From Clostridiales bacterium (lineage in GTDB: Bacteria; Bacillota; Clostridia; Saccharofermentanales; Saccharofermentanaceae): a stretch of 64,000 bases of DNA. Position numbers and translations under genes: made by a program. This document shows positions 42,120-50,129 of the stretch, piece after piece (the first letter of the stretch is position 1; each line of letters opens with the position of its first letter). The stretch is from contig JAFZLF010000003.1 of assembly GCA_017551625.1 (NCBI GenBank), forward strand, positions 62,001 through 126,000. Reading direction: 5' to 3'. Below the pieces are notes generated by a model, which ran no database searches, had not been told where the DNA came from, and was given only the letters and a program-made list of their open reading frames with translations.

Positions 42120-42431
42120 ATGGCTGAGATCACGTTAACATCTGATAATTTCGAATCTGAAGTACTGAAGTCTTCCCTGCCCGTTCTCGTGGATTTCTGG
42201 GCGACCTGGTGCGGACCGTGCCAGATGCTCGCGCCGATCCTCGAGGAGTTCGCCGCAGAGAACGAAGGAAAGATCAAGGTAGGCAAGGTCAATGTCGACG
42301 AAGCACGCGAACTGGCTATGCAATTCCGGATCGCCAGCATCCCTACACTGATTCTCTTTCAGAACGGAGAAGCCAAGAAGATGACCCTCGGCTTTAAGAC
42401 CAAGGAGCAGCTCCGGGAGTTCGTCGAGTAA
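42120..42431 (+). CDS. trxA: Thioredoxin
   Basis: 103-residue classical thioredoxin with the active site ATWCGPCQMLAPIL, the cis-Pro in IASIPTLILF and a C-terminal GFKTKEQLREF. AAGGAGAG precedes the ATG. No NADPH thioredoxin reductase is encoded nearby; the FTR-like protein just upstream is the likely electron source. Confidence 0.95.
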   Translation: MAEITLTSDNFESEVLKSSLPVLVDFWATWCGPCQMLAPILEEFAAENEGKIKVGKVNVDEARELAMQFRIASIPTLILFQNGEAKKMTLGFKTKEQLREFVE

Positions 42432-42438
42432 TCCATTC

Positions 42439-43086
42439 ATGAGTACGATTTCCGAGAAAAAGAAAAAGAACAACCGCGCGGCACTGATCCTGACGATCGT
42501 CGAGATCTCCGTGATCACCATACTCTCCGCAATATGTATCTGGAACGTGCACGAGCTTACGACGTATGATTCCTACTACGAGCTCTATTATTTCTTCGCC
42601 ATCACGGGCGGGATCTTCGTGATCCTCCTGCTCATCGCGTATTTCCGTAAATGGCTGGGATTTCAGCTTATCTCGGTCATCCTCTTCCTGCTGTGGACTA
42701 CGTACAGTATCGGCACAATCTACAGCTGCCGGCTCCTGATCTCGGCCAAGAAACGCGAAGCACCCTACATGAACGCCGAGATGTATGTCATGTTCGAAGG
42801 GAAGGTCTACACTTGGGAAGGCAAGACCATCGTCTACGATCTGCCGGCTGACTGGACAGACCTCAAGTCCCGCGCGACGATTCAAAACCGCGACGACAGC
42901 GGTATTCCGGCCTCAGAGCTCGCCAGCAAAGGCATCGACGCCGGTTCCATGATCTTCTATCAGGACGGATATAAGTACATCCTCGTAGAAGTCGTGACCG
43001 GGAGTCTCTTCGAGTTCATCGACCCGGACGACCCGCCGGAAGAGACCATCTCCACTGCGACCACTTCGCTTGCCCTCGGCGGCTGA
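42439..43086 (+). CDS. Hypothetical three-TM membrane protein
   Basis: 215 residues. A Lys-rich start (SEKKKKNN) precedes TMs near 15-37, 50-68 and 73-95, followed by a soluble C-terminal domain with EGKVYTWEGKTIVYDLP and GSMIFYQDGYKYI. No named family recognised. It starts 7 bases after trxA and is probably co-transcribed, but the ribosome binding site is weak. Confidence 0.55.
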   Translation: MSTISEKKKKNNRAALILTIVEISVITILSAICIWNVHELTTYDSYYELYYFFAITGGIFVILLLIAYFRKWLGFQLISVILFLLWTTYSIGTIYSCRLLISAKKREAPYMNAEMYVMFEGKVYTWEGKTIVYDLPADWTDLKSRATIQNRDDSGIPASELASKGIDAGSMIFYQDGYKYILVEVVTGSLFEFIDPDDPPEETISTATTSLALGG

Positions 43087-43146
43087 GATCTTTCTTCCGT
43101 CTTTTCCACGAAAACCACATGGCTGTCTCTTACGCGGCAGCCATGC

Positions 43147-43638
43147 TCACATGATAGGTGTTCCGTCGACGGCGGCTGCCACGAGCCTGTCATGCACGTA
43201 GTGAAGCTTCAGCGAGAAAACATCTTCCCTCTCATCAAGGAGCCGGAAGAATATCTTATCGCCCTCCCATATCGGGAGTTCCGGGATCTTCCCGGGGGCG
43301 ATCCACACCAGTTCTCCCTCTTCGCAGACTGAAGCGCTGTCCCCGGAAGCCGGTATCTGCCCTTCAAAGGCATCGCAGGTATAAAGGAACGTGATCTCGT
43401 CTATATCATCGATGACGAAGGTAATCACGCCGCGGAGCCGGAACGACGTCATCGTAAGCCCCGTCTCTTCCATGACCTCGCGAAGGACACACTCCTCCGG
43501 CGACTCGCCATGCTCGAGATGTCCGCCTACCCCGATATACTTGTCCTTATTGATGTCGTTTTCTTTCTTCGTCCGATGGAGCATCAGCACCCCTTTTGGG
43601 CCATAGATGTAGCATAGCGTCGTCTCATATCGTTTCAT
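43147..43638 (-). CDS. Nudix hydrolase (MutT/8-oxo-dGTP diphosphatase type)
   Basis: 163 residues. The Nudix box is complete: GHLEHGESPEECVLREVMEETGL, preceded by KYIGVGG, with the metal-binding REVMEE. The N-terminal TTLCYIYGPKGVLMLHRTKKEND is typical of the YjhB/8-oxo-dGTPase subgroup. GGGAG precedes the ATG. The substrate is unproven. Confidence 0.9.
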   Translation of the reverse strand: MKRYETTLCYIYGPKGVLMLHRTKKENDINKDKYIGVGGHLEHGESPEECVLREVMEETGLTMTSFRLRGVITFVIDDIDEITFLYTCDAFEGQIPASGDSASVCEEGELVWIAPGKIPELPIWEGDKIFFRLLDEREDVFSLKLHYVHDRLVAAAVDGTPIM

Positions 43639-43687
43639 GGCAGTATACTCCCTTCCCGCGCAGGCGCGACTTTCATATGAAAAGAAA

Positions 43688-43711
43688 TGAAAATCAATAT
43701 GAAAATCAAAT
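43688..43711 (+). repeat. Two tandem 12-base repeats between divergent genes
   Basis: ATGAAAATCAAT followed at once by ATGAAAATCAAA, with a related ATGAAAAGAA just before. It lies between the Nudix and SDR genes. Confidence 0.45.
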
Positions 43712-43810
43712 CGTCAAAAACCTTGTGTTCTTGACGGTGATTCTAGGATAACACATTTTATTCTTGGCGAAACGGCGAACGATTTCATTTCGTATTTTAC
43801 ATTTGCGTCA

Positions 43811-43819
43811 TGCTATACT
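43811..43819 (+). promoter_or_regulatory. Extended -10 element before the SDR gene
   Basis: TGC followed by TATACT (43814-43819), about 54 bases before the SDR start. The -35 is not clear. Confidence 0.5.
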
Positions 43820-43872
43820 TCTAACCGTAAAAACACTTGAAACACATAACAGAAAGAAAAGGAGACACGCGT

Positions 43873-44646
43873 ATGAAGAATTATTTTGATCTTAAGGGAC
43901 AGGTAGCTATTGTAACAGGTTGTTCCACAGGTTTAGGCGTGCAGATGGCAAAAGCACTGGCCAATCAGGGTGCGACGATCGTCGCGGTTGCCCGTCGTCA
44001 GGAGATGATCGACGCCGTCGCCGAGGAGATCGCCAGAGAGTACGAAGTGCCGACACTGGCCATCCGCTGCGACATCACAGATACCGATGCAGTAAACGCG
44101 ATGGTCGATCAGGTCCTCGAGAAGTTCGGCCGTGTAGACATTCTCATCAACAACGCCGGCACCGGCGCAGTGGCTCCTGCTGAAGATATTACCGACGAGC
44201 AGTTCGGAAACGAGATGAACATCGACCTCTTCGGTTCCTTCCGCGTCGCCCGCGCAGTCGCAAAGAAGTACATGATCAAGGCCAACTACGGCAGAATCAT
44301 CAACATCGCTTCGATGTATGGTCTCGTCGGGAACAAGATCTGCGGTTCCGCTCCCTACCACGCTGCTAAGGGCGGTGTCACGAACATGACACGTGCGCTG
44401 GCCGCTGAGTGGGGCAAGTACAACATCACCGTCAACTCCATCTGCCCCGGTTACTTCTACACCGACCTGACACGCGACACGCTCAACAGCGATTTCTTCC
44501 AGCAGAACGCGAAGACCATGATCCCGGAAGAGCGCTATGGTCAGGAAGGTGAACTCGATACCGCGACACTGTTCCTCGCTTCGCAGAATTCTTCTTATGT
44601 AACGGGTGTAAACCTCGCCGTCGACGGCGGATACACCGCTATGTAA
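43873..44646 (+). CDS. Short-chain dehydrogenase/reductase (gluconate 5-dehydrogenase-like)
   Basis: 257 residues. The cofactor loop is VTGCSTGLGVQMA, with INNAGTG for the nucleotide pocket. The catalytic set is Ser in INIASMYGLVG and Tyr/Lys in APYHAAKGG. The end, GVNLAVDGGYTAM, is the classical SDR closure. The layout resembles gluconate 5-dehydrogenase/KduD enzymes, but the substrate cannot be assigned. AAAGGAG before the ATG at 43873 decides the start over one 12 codons upstream. Confidence 0.88.
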   Translation: MKNYFDLKGQVAIVTGCSTGLGVQMAKALANQGATIVAVARRQEMIDAVAEEIAREYEVPTLAIRCDITDTDAVNAMVDQVLEKFGRVDILINNAGTGAVAPAEDITDEQFGNEMNIDLFGSFRVARAVAKKYMIKANYGRIINIASMYGLVGNKICGSAPYHAAKGGVTNMTRALAAEWGKYNITVNSICPGYFYTDLTRDTLNSDFFQQNAKTMIPEERYGQEGELDTATLFLASQNSSYVTGVNLAVDGGYTAM

Positions 44647-44671
44647 TATCGCAATCCCCTACATATCTGGT

Positions 44672-44715
44672 GAAACACCGCCACGGATCGGGAGGGTCCG
44701 CGGCGGTGTTTCTTT
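44672..44715 (+). terminator. Terminator after the SDR gene
   Basis: GAAACACCGCC (44672-44682) pairs with GGCGGTGTTTC (44702-44712), followed by TTT. Confidence 0.85.
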
Positions 44716-44742
44716 ACCATGCGGGCCCCGGGTTTTTTTGTG

Positions 44743-44751
44743 TGCTATACT
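44743..44751 (+). promoter_or_regulatory. Extended -10 element before the GT39-like gene
   Basis: TGC and TATACT (44746-44751) directly after the SDR terminator. The -35 is not clear. Confidence 0.45.
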
Positions 44752-44798
44752 TACTATATAGACATGACAGCACGTGGAAGGTCTTGAGGCAACGGGAA

Positions 44799-46397
44799 AT
44801 GGACACAGAGCGATGCAAGAAAATGGCACATGCCGATCTCCGCTCGCACGAGAAGGCGGACCGGATCATCCTGATCGGACTTATGCTTCTGGCCGTAGGT
44901 CTTACGTTCGTGATCTGCCCGTTTTCCCCGCTCTACCGCTACTGTTTCGAGCCGGACGAGATCTCTTACTTCGTGGTTTCACGAGGCTTCCTTTCCAGGA
45001 AGATCCCCTACCGCGATCTCTTCGACCACAAAGGTCCACTGACATATGTGGTCTATGCACTGGGGCTTCTTCTGTCAGGCGGCAGCAACTGGGGGATCTG
45101 GCTCGTCTTTACGGGGATCAACATCGGGATCTTCACGCTGTTGTATAGGAATCTACGGCTCTTTTTTGCCCCGGACCGGTCGTTTTCGGCCATCGCCGTA
45201 CTGCTGTGTTTCTTCTTCGTGAAAAGAGCGATACTCTATTCCTCCGGGTCAAAGCCCGAGCATATCATCCTGCTCCTGCTCCTTCTCTCCGAATACGTCT
45301 ACTCCAGGCGCGTGAAACAATACGCCGATCAAGCGGAAGAGGATCCGGCGCTCTTTACCGGGACAGACATGTACCTTCTCGGGCTCTGCGCCGGAGGAGT
45401 CTTCATGACCAAAATGAATATCTGCATCTATTATCTTTGCTTCGTCGGCGCATATTACCTGTGGCTCCTGAGCCGGAAAGCCTGGCGCGCTTTCCTTCGG
45501 TCCTTCCGGATCTTCCTATCCGGGATCGTAACGGTATCTGCGCCGTTTTTCCTCTACTTCCTTCTCCACGGGGCGCTTCGCGAGTTTTGGGAATCTTACT
45601 TCGTCTTTAACACTTATTACGCCGCCAATGGCAGCGTGACGCTTCACTTCTACCGCACATGGATCTCGAAACACAACCAGATCCTCATCACCGTCAGCTT
45701 CGCAATGATGTGCGCCGCCGCGATCATCGCGCTCATCGCCGGAAAGAGGAGACGGCAGCAGTGCATCTTCTACACGCTGGGCGCGATCGTATACTTTTTC
45801 ATCACACTCCCCATCATCTTTTCCTATACGTTCTGCGTACTCATCCCGCTCTACCTCCCCGCCTTCGGCATCCTCGCCGAGCTGGTCCTTCGTTCTCTTC
45901 CATACCGTACACTTCCGGTCGCTGCTGCCGCCATGCTGGTGGTCGTCTCGTCTATTTTCTCTTATACGCAGATCAAGGCCTCTCCCACTCATTTTCACGA
46001 GGCAAAAGCACTTGAATCTTCCATGATGGATTACTATCGGGAGCACCCGGATGCCCAGACTCTCTTCTTCTATACGCTCTGCCAGCCCTTCTTCTACGAT
46101 CGTTCATCGGCCGATCCCGATTTCCGATACTTCTATCGTCCGCGCAATGCGACGGAGGAGATGCGCAGCGCGCAGTACGACTATGTCCAGCAAGGTCTTG
46201 CGGACGTAGTGGTCTTCCACAGAAGCAAAGGCATCGGCGATGAATACATGGAGGATGTAAAGCTTTTCATGCTCGAGAGCGGCTACGCCCTCTATTACGA
46301 AGATTATCCCCAGTCACGCACCTATGTTTTCACGCGTGACATCAAAAACGAACAAGATCATCCATCCACGCCTAACGAAACTGCGGTTCCGGCGTGA
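44799..46397 (+). CDS. Membrane glycosyltransferase of the GT39/ArnT-like (GT-C) type
   Basis: 532 residues from MDTERCKKMAH. About ten TM segments follow a first extracytoplasmic loop with the GT-C acidic motif: FEPDEISYFVVSRGF, then IPYRDLFDHKGPLTY. This is the hallmark of dolichyl-/undecaprenyl-phosphate sugar transferases of the PMT/ArnT group. Acceptor and sugar are unknown. The frame can extend upstream to 44670, but that stretch is the preceding terminator, so I place the start at 44799 behind GAGG; 44823 is also possible. Confidence 0.78.
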   Translation: MDTERCKKMAHADLRSHEKADRIILIGLMLLAVGLTFVICPFSPLYRYCFEPDEISYFVVSRGFLSRKIPYRDLFDHKGPLTYVVYALGLLLSGGSNWGIWLVFTGINIGIFTLLYRNLRLFFAPDRSFSAIAVLLCFFFVKRAILYSSGSKPEHIILLLLLLSEYVYSRRVKQYADQAEEDPALFTGTDMYLLGLCAGGVFMTKMNICIYYLCFVGAYYLWLLSRKAWRAFLRSFRIFLSGIVTVSAPFFLYFLLHGALREFWESYFVFNTYYAANGSVTLHFYRTWISKHNQILITVSFAMMCAAAIIALIAGKRRRQQCIFYTLGAIVYFFITLPIIFSYTFCVLIPLYLPAFGILAELVLRSLPYRTLPVAAAAMLVVVSSIFSYTQIKASPTHFHEAKALESSMMDYYREHPDAQTLFFYTLCQPFFYDRSSADPDFRYFYRPRNATEEMRSAQYDYVQQGLADVVVFHRSKGIGDEYMEDVKLFMLESGYALYYEDYPQSRTYVFTRDIKNEQDHPSTPNETAVPA

Positions 46398-46414
46398 TAT
46401 GAAAGGAGGCGCTT

Positions 46415-48127
46415 ATGAATTTTCTTCTTGTTGCCGTCAATGCCAAATACATCCATTCCAATCCCGCTGTGTACTCTCTTCAGCTATATGCCGAGCGGGT
46501 ATATCCCGGTGTGGTCTCGATCCTCGAAACGACGATCAATACGCCCTTCCACAGGATCCTTTCCGATATCTGCGAATGCCGCCCCGACGTGATCGGCATC
46601 TCCTGCTATATCTGGAATATCGATATCGTGAAAAAACTTCTGTCGGATCTTCCGAAGGTCCTGCCCGGCACAGACGTCTGGCTCGGCGGGCCGGAAGTCT
46701 CCTTCGAATATGAGTCGTACTTCCGGGACTACTCCTGCGTACGGGGGATCATCGTCGGCGAAGGCGAAAGTGCTTTTACCCGGATCGTCGGAGAATATGT
46801 CCTCCAGCACGCATGGTCCGAGGCCGAAGCCGAAATGGGTACGGATGCCGATCCGAGCTTCCCTTCATCCAGGAGTCTCCCGGGCCGCATAGCGGGCAAA
46901 TCCGATACACGGACTCCCGACTTCGGAAACTACGAAGCGGCAGACTTCTCCGGCATCCCGAACATCGCCCTGCGCGAGCGGCCGACCGTCGCCGACACGG
47001 TACTCTCCGACATGGACTCGATGCCATTCATCTACGAAGAAGGGATGGATGCCTTCGATCACAGGATCGTCTACTACGAATCTTCGCGAGGATGCCCGTA
47101 CCGCTGCAGTTACTGCCTATCTTCAGTCGACAAGACGGTGCGCTACAGAAGCCTCCCGTTCGTGTTCCGCGAACTGCAGTTCTTCCTGGACGCCGAGGTA
47201 CCGCAGGTAAAGTTCATCGACAGAACATTTAACAGCGACAAGGCGCGTTCGAAGGCCATCTGGAACTATATCCGCGACCACGACAATGGTAAGACACAGT
47301 TTCACTTCGAGATCACGGCGGAATTTCTCGATAAGGAGGAGATCGATCTGTTACGGCAGATGCGTCCAGGCCAGGTGCAGCTCGAGATCGGGATCCAGAC
47401 CACAAATCTCGACACTCTTCTGGCAGTCAACCGCCCGGCCAAGATCCACAAGATCGCCAAGGCCGTCGAAGAACTTCGCAAGAACAATAACCTTCATCTG
47501 CACCTCGACCTGATCGCCGGACTGCCTTACGAGGGTTTCCGCAGTTTCCGGAATTCTTTCAACGATGTATACGCCATGGCGCCGACGAATATCCAGCTCG
47601 GTTTCCTGAAGGTCTTAAAGGGCGCGCCGATCGAGAAAGACTGCGAGCGATTCGGGATCCTGTATTCTGATGAGGCGCCGTACGAGGTGCTCTCGACAAG
47701 GTGGCTCAAGTTCGACGAGATCTGTGAGCTCAAGCATATCGAAGAGATGGTGGAACTCTACTATAACAGCGCCCAGTTCACAGTGACGCTGCCGCTTCTT
47801 CTCCCTGCCTTTGAGACGCCATTCGATCTTTTCAGCGCGCTGGCAGACTTCTATAAGGAGAAAGGCTACTTCACGATGACGCCCGCCCGGGCCCGCCGCT
47901 ACGAGATCCTTCTGGAATTCGCCGAGGAGCGGACTACGTTATACGAAGATGACATCCGCGAGGCGCTGACGCTCGACTACTATCTGCGCGAGAATCCCAA
48001 GAGCCGGCCGGACTTCGTTCAAAACGTCCCGCCTGCCGGGCGGATCGACACTTCCGTAAGAGATCCGATCACCGGAAACTTCCGTCTTCTGGACCTGCCG
48101 CGGGAAGAAGATCGGCCGTCTTCCTGA
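46415..48127 (+). CDS. B12-binding-domain radical SAM protein (DUF4080 type)
   Basis: 570 residues. The N-terminal 130 residues form a cobalamin-binding-like Rossmann domain (DVIGISCYIWNID, DVWLGGPEVSFEYE). The radical SAM core near 225 has the cluster motif RGCPYRCSYCLSS, and strands such as KFIDRTFNSD and LDLIAGLPYEGF follow. The C-terminal 200 residues match the DUF4080 tail. It probably performs a methyl transfer or rearrangement; the substrate is unknown. AAAGGAGG precedes the ATG. It lies 17 bases after the glycosyltransferase gene. Confidence 0.88.
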   Translation: MNFLLVAVNAKYIHSNPAVYSLQLYAERVYPGVVSILETTINTPFHRILSDICECRPDVIGISCYIWNIDIVKKLLSDLPKVLPGTDVWLGGPEVSFEYESYFRDYSCVRGIIVGEGESAFTRIVGEYVLQHAWSEAEAEMGTDADPSFPSSRSLPGRIAGKSDTRTPDFGNYEAADFSGIPNIALRERPTVADTVLSDMDSMPFIYEEGMDAFDHRIVYYESSRGCPYRCSYCLSSVDKTVRYRSLPFVFRELQFFLDAEVPQVKFIDRTFNSDKARSKAIWNYIRDHDNGKTQFHFEITAEFLDKEEIDLLRQMRPGQVQLEIGIQTTNLDTLLAVNRPAKIHKIAKAVEELRKNNNLHLHLDLIAGLPYEGFRSFRNSFNDVYAMAPTNIQLGFLKVLKGAPIEKDCERFGILYSDEAPYEVLSTRWLKFDEICELKHIEEMVELYYNSAQFTVTLPLLLPAFETPFDLFSALADFYKEKGYFTMTPARARRYEILLEFAEERTTLYEDDIREALTLDYYLRENPKSRPDFVQNVPPAGRIDTSVRDPITGNFRLLDLPREEDRPSS

Positions 48128-48314
48128 GGAACGCCAGGTGCTTCTTTCGCAAGCGCGAAGCGCTTCTCGTGCAGTTGCCGGAGCCATTTACGAATAATTT
48201 TCGAAACGAGCTCCCAGCGAAACAAATCGGAACAAACAAGCCATTTATAGAATTGAACATAAAGAAAACCACTCGGTCGCGAGTAATCATCTCTAAATCG
48301 ATGGATCTAAAAAA

Positions 48315-48400
48315 AGAAAAAGAATCTCTCAAGTGACGAGTTTTTTCGCAAAGCGAAAAACTGTTTGAGTCACAAGAGAGATTCTTTTTCTCTTCTGTAT
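48315..48400. terminator. Bidirectional terminator carrying structured motif copy 2
   Basis: AGAATCTCTC (48321-48330) pairs with GAGAGATTCT (48376-48385), with T-runs outside both arms. It serves the convergent radical SAM and putP genes. Inside are GTGAC, GAGT, TTTTTCGC, AAA, GCGAAAAA, CTGTTTGA and GTCAC (48333-48373). The GAGT/CTGTTTGA core is identical to that at 35457-35482 although the flanking stems differ. Confidence 0.8.
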
Positions 48401-48414
48401 TTCAGACTATCGAG

Positions 48415-49962
48415 TTAGCCCTTGCACTCCGCCTTCACATCATCAAATGTCTTGACGATCGCCTGTTCCGGCGCTTTGGTCACGAGGCTGAATACCACGA
48501 TGAAGACGCAGGCTACGATAAAGGCCGGCAGCAGTTCGTAGATATTTAGGATCGTGTCCGCAAACTGTACACGGATGACGAACTTCCAGATGAAGATCGT
48601 CGCGCCGCCGGAGATCATGCCGGCGATGGCGCCCCACTTGTTCGTTCTCTTCCAGAACAGACCAAAAAGAACCAGCGGTCCGAAGACGGCGCCGAATCCG
48701 GCCCATGCGAAGGATACGATACGGAATACGGAGCTGCTCGGATCGAGTGCGAGGAAGACCGCGATCACGGAGATCACGATAACGCAGATACGGGCGAGCC
48801 ACATGCCCTTCTTCTCAGAGAGCTTCTTACCAAATGTCTCCTGAACGAGGTTCTGGGAGATGGAGGAAGCCGCAGCGAGGAGCTGGGAGTCCGCGGTGGA
48901 CATGGTCGATGCGAGGATACCCGCGAGGATGACACCACCGACGAACGCCGGGATGTAACCGTGGGAAGCGATCCACTTCGCGACATCAACGATAATCGTC
49001 TCGGCAGCAGATGCATTTTCATAGGCAGGAGCGATACCGGCCTTCATGAGAGAATAGCCGACCACACCGATCAGAACGGCGATACCCATGGAGATGACGA
49101 CCCAGACGGAAGCCACACGACGGGAGACCTTCAGTTTCTTCTTATCTTCGATCGCCATGAAGCGGAGGAGGATATGCGGCATACCGAAATAGCCGAGACC
49201 CCAGGCCAGCGTCGAAGCTACCGGCAGGGCGCCGTATGATCCGGTCGTACCGTCTGCCACATTGAAGCCCTTGAAGACATCGAGGTAACCGTTGAGATTT
49301 CTAACATTATCGAATACATTTTCAAAACCGTTTGTGACCGCCTCACCTACGCCGAGAACGACGAGGAGCGCGACCGTCATGATGATGGACTGGATAAAGT
49401 CAGTCGTAGATGCCGCGAGGAATCCGCCGAGTGTGCAGTACACCACGATAACGATGGCACTGATGACCATGGCCGTCGTATAGGAAACATCGAACAGTGA
49501 AGAGAAAAGCTTACCGCAGGCCGCAAATCCCGATGCGGTATACGGGATGAAGAATACTACGATAAAGAGCGCCGCGATCAGTGTGATGATGTGCTTGTCA
49601 TCCCCGAAACGCTTACTGAAAAAGTCCGGCAGCGTCACGGCCTCGACCTTACTGGTATAGACGCGGAGTCTCTTCGCTACGAAGAGCCAGTTCAGGTAGG
49701 TGCCGACCGCGAGGCCCAGCGCCGTCCAGAACGCCTCCGGAATACCGGTCATCAGGGCAACAGCCGGAAGTCCCATGAGAAGCCAGGAACTCATGTCAGA
49801 TGCCTCGGCACTCATCGCCGTAACGATCGGGCCGAGCTTTCTGCCGCCGAGATAGAAGTCGTCTGTGTTCTTGTTTTTCTTGCTGAATAGTGCACCGATG
49901 ACGACCATCATGATGAGATATGCACCAATAGCAATCATAATGACAATATTTGTCGTTGTCAT
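48415..49962 (-). CDS. putP: Sodium/proline symporter
   Basis: 515-residue LeuT-fold transporter of the SSS family. Landmarks are the N-terminal DFYLGGRKLGPIVTAMSAEASDMSSW, LGVAVGTYLNW-like ALGLAVGTYLNWLFV, VYCTLGGFLAASTTDF, LAWGLGYFGMPHILLRFMA and LASTMSTADSQLL, close to PutP. The Na+ site residues of TM1 (Ala/Ser in AEASDMS) are intact. It imports proline with Na+ for nutrition or osmotic balance. GAGGGGG precedes the ATG. Confidence 0.92.
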   Translation of the reverse strand: MTTTNIVIMIAIGAYLIMMVVIGALFSKKNKNTDDFYLGGRKLGPIVTAMSAEASDMSSWLLMGLPAVALMTGIPEAFWTALGLAVGTYLNWLFVAKRLRVYTSKVEAVTLPDFFSKRFGDDKHIITLIAALFIVVFFIPYTASGFAACGKLFSSLFDVSYTTAMVISAIVIVVYCTLGGFLAASTTDFIQSIIMTVALLVVLGVGEAVTNGFENVFDNVRNLNGYLDVFKGFNVADGTTGSYGALPVASTLAWGLGYFGMPHILLRFMAIEDKKKLKVSRRVASVWVVISMGIAVLIGVVGYSLMKAGIAPAYENASAAETIIVDVAKWIASHGYIPAFVGGVILAGILASTMSTADSQLLAAASSISQNLVQETFGKKLSEKKGMWLARICVIVISVIAVFLALDPSSSVFRIVSFAWAGFGAVFGPLVLFGLFWKRTNKWGAIAGMISGGATIFIWKFVIRVQFADTILNIYELLPAFIVACVFIVVFSLVTKAPEQAIVKTFDDVKAECKG

Positions 49963-50129
49963 AAATACCCCCTCTTCCGAAGCCCGCTTGCCGCGAACTT
50001 CAAATTACCACTTTCTGCTGTGGTTTCACACAACATATCCATAGTAGCAAAGATGGGGCGCAAATGCTAGAGTCACGGAAGAATTTTGGATAAAGGATGG
50101 ATCTCTTTTTCGTTCGGAAAGAATCCGAG

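Noticed and set aside
44670..44798. N-terminal extension of the GT39-like protein
   Set aside because: The extension is translated SDR terminator and promoter sequence, with no ribosome binding site.
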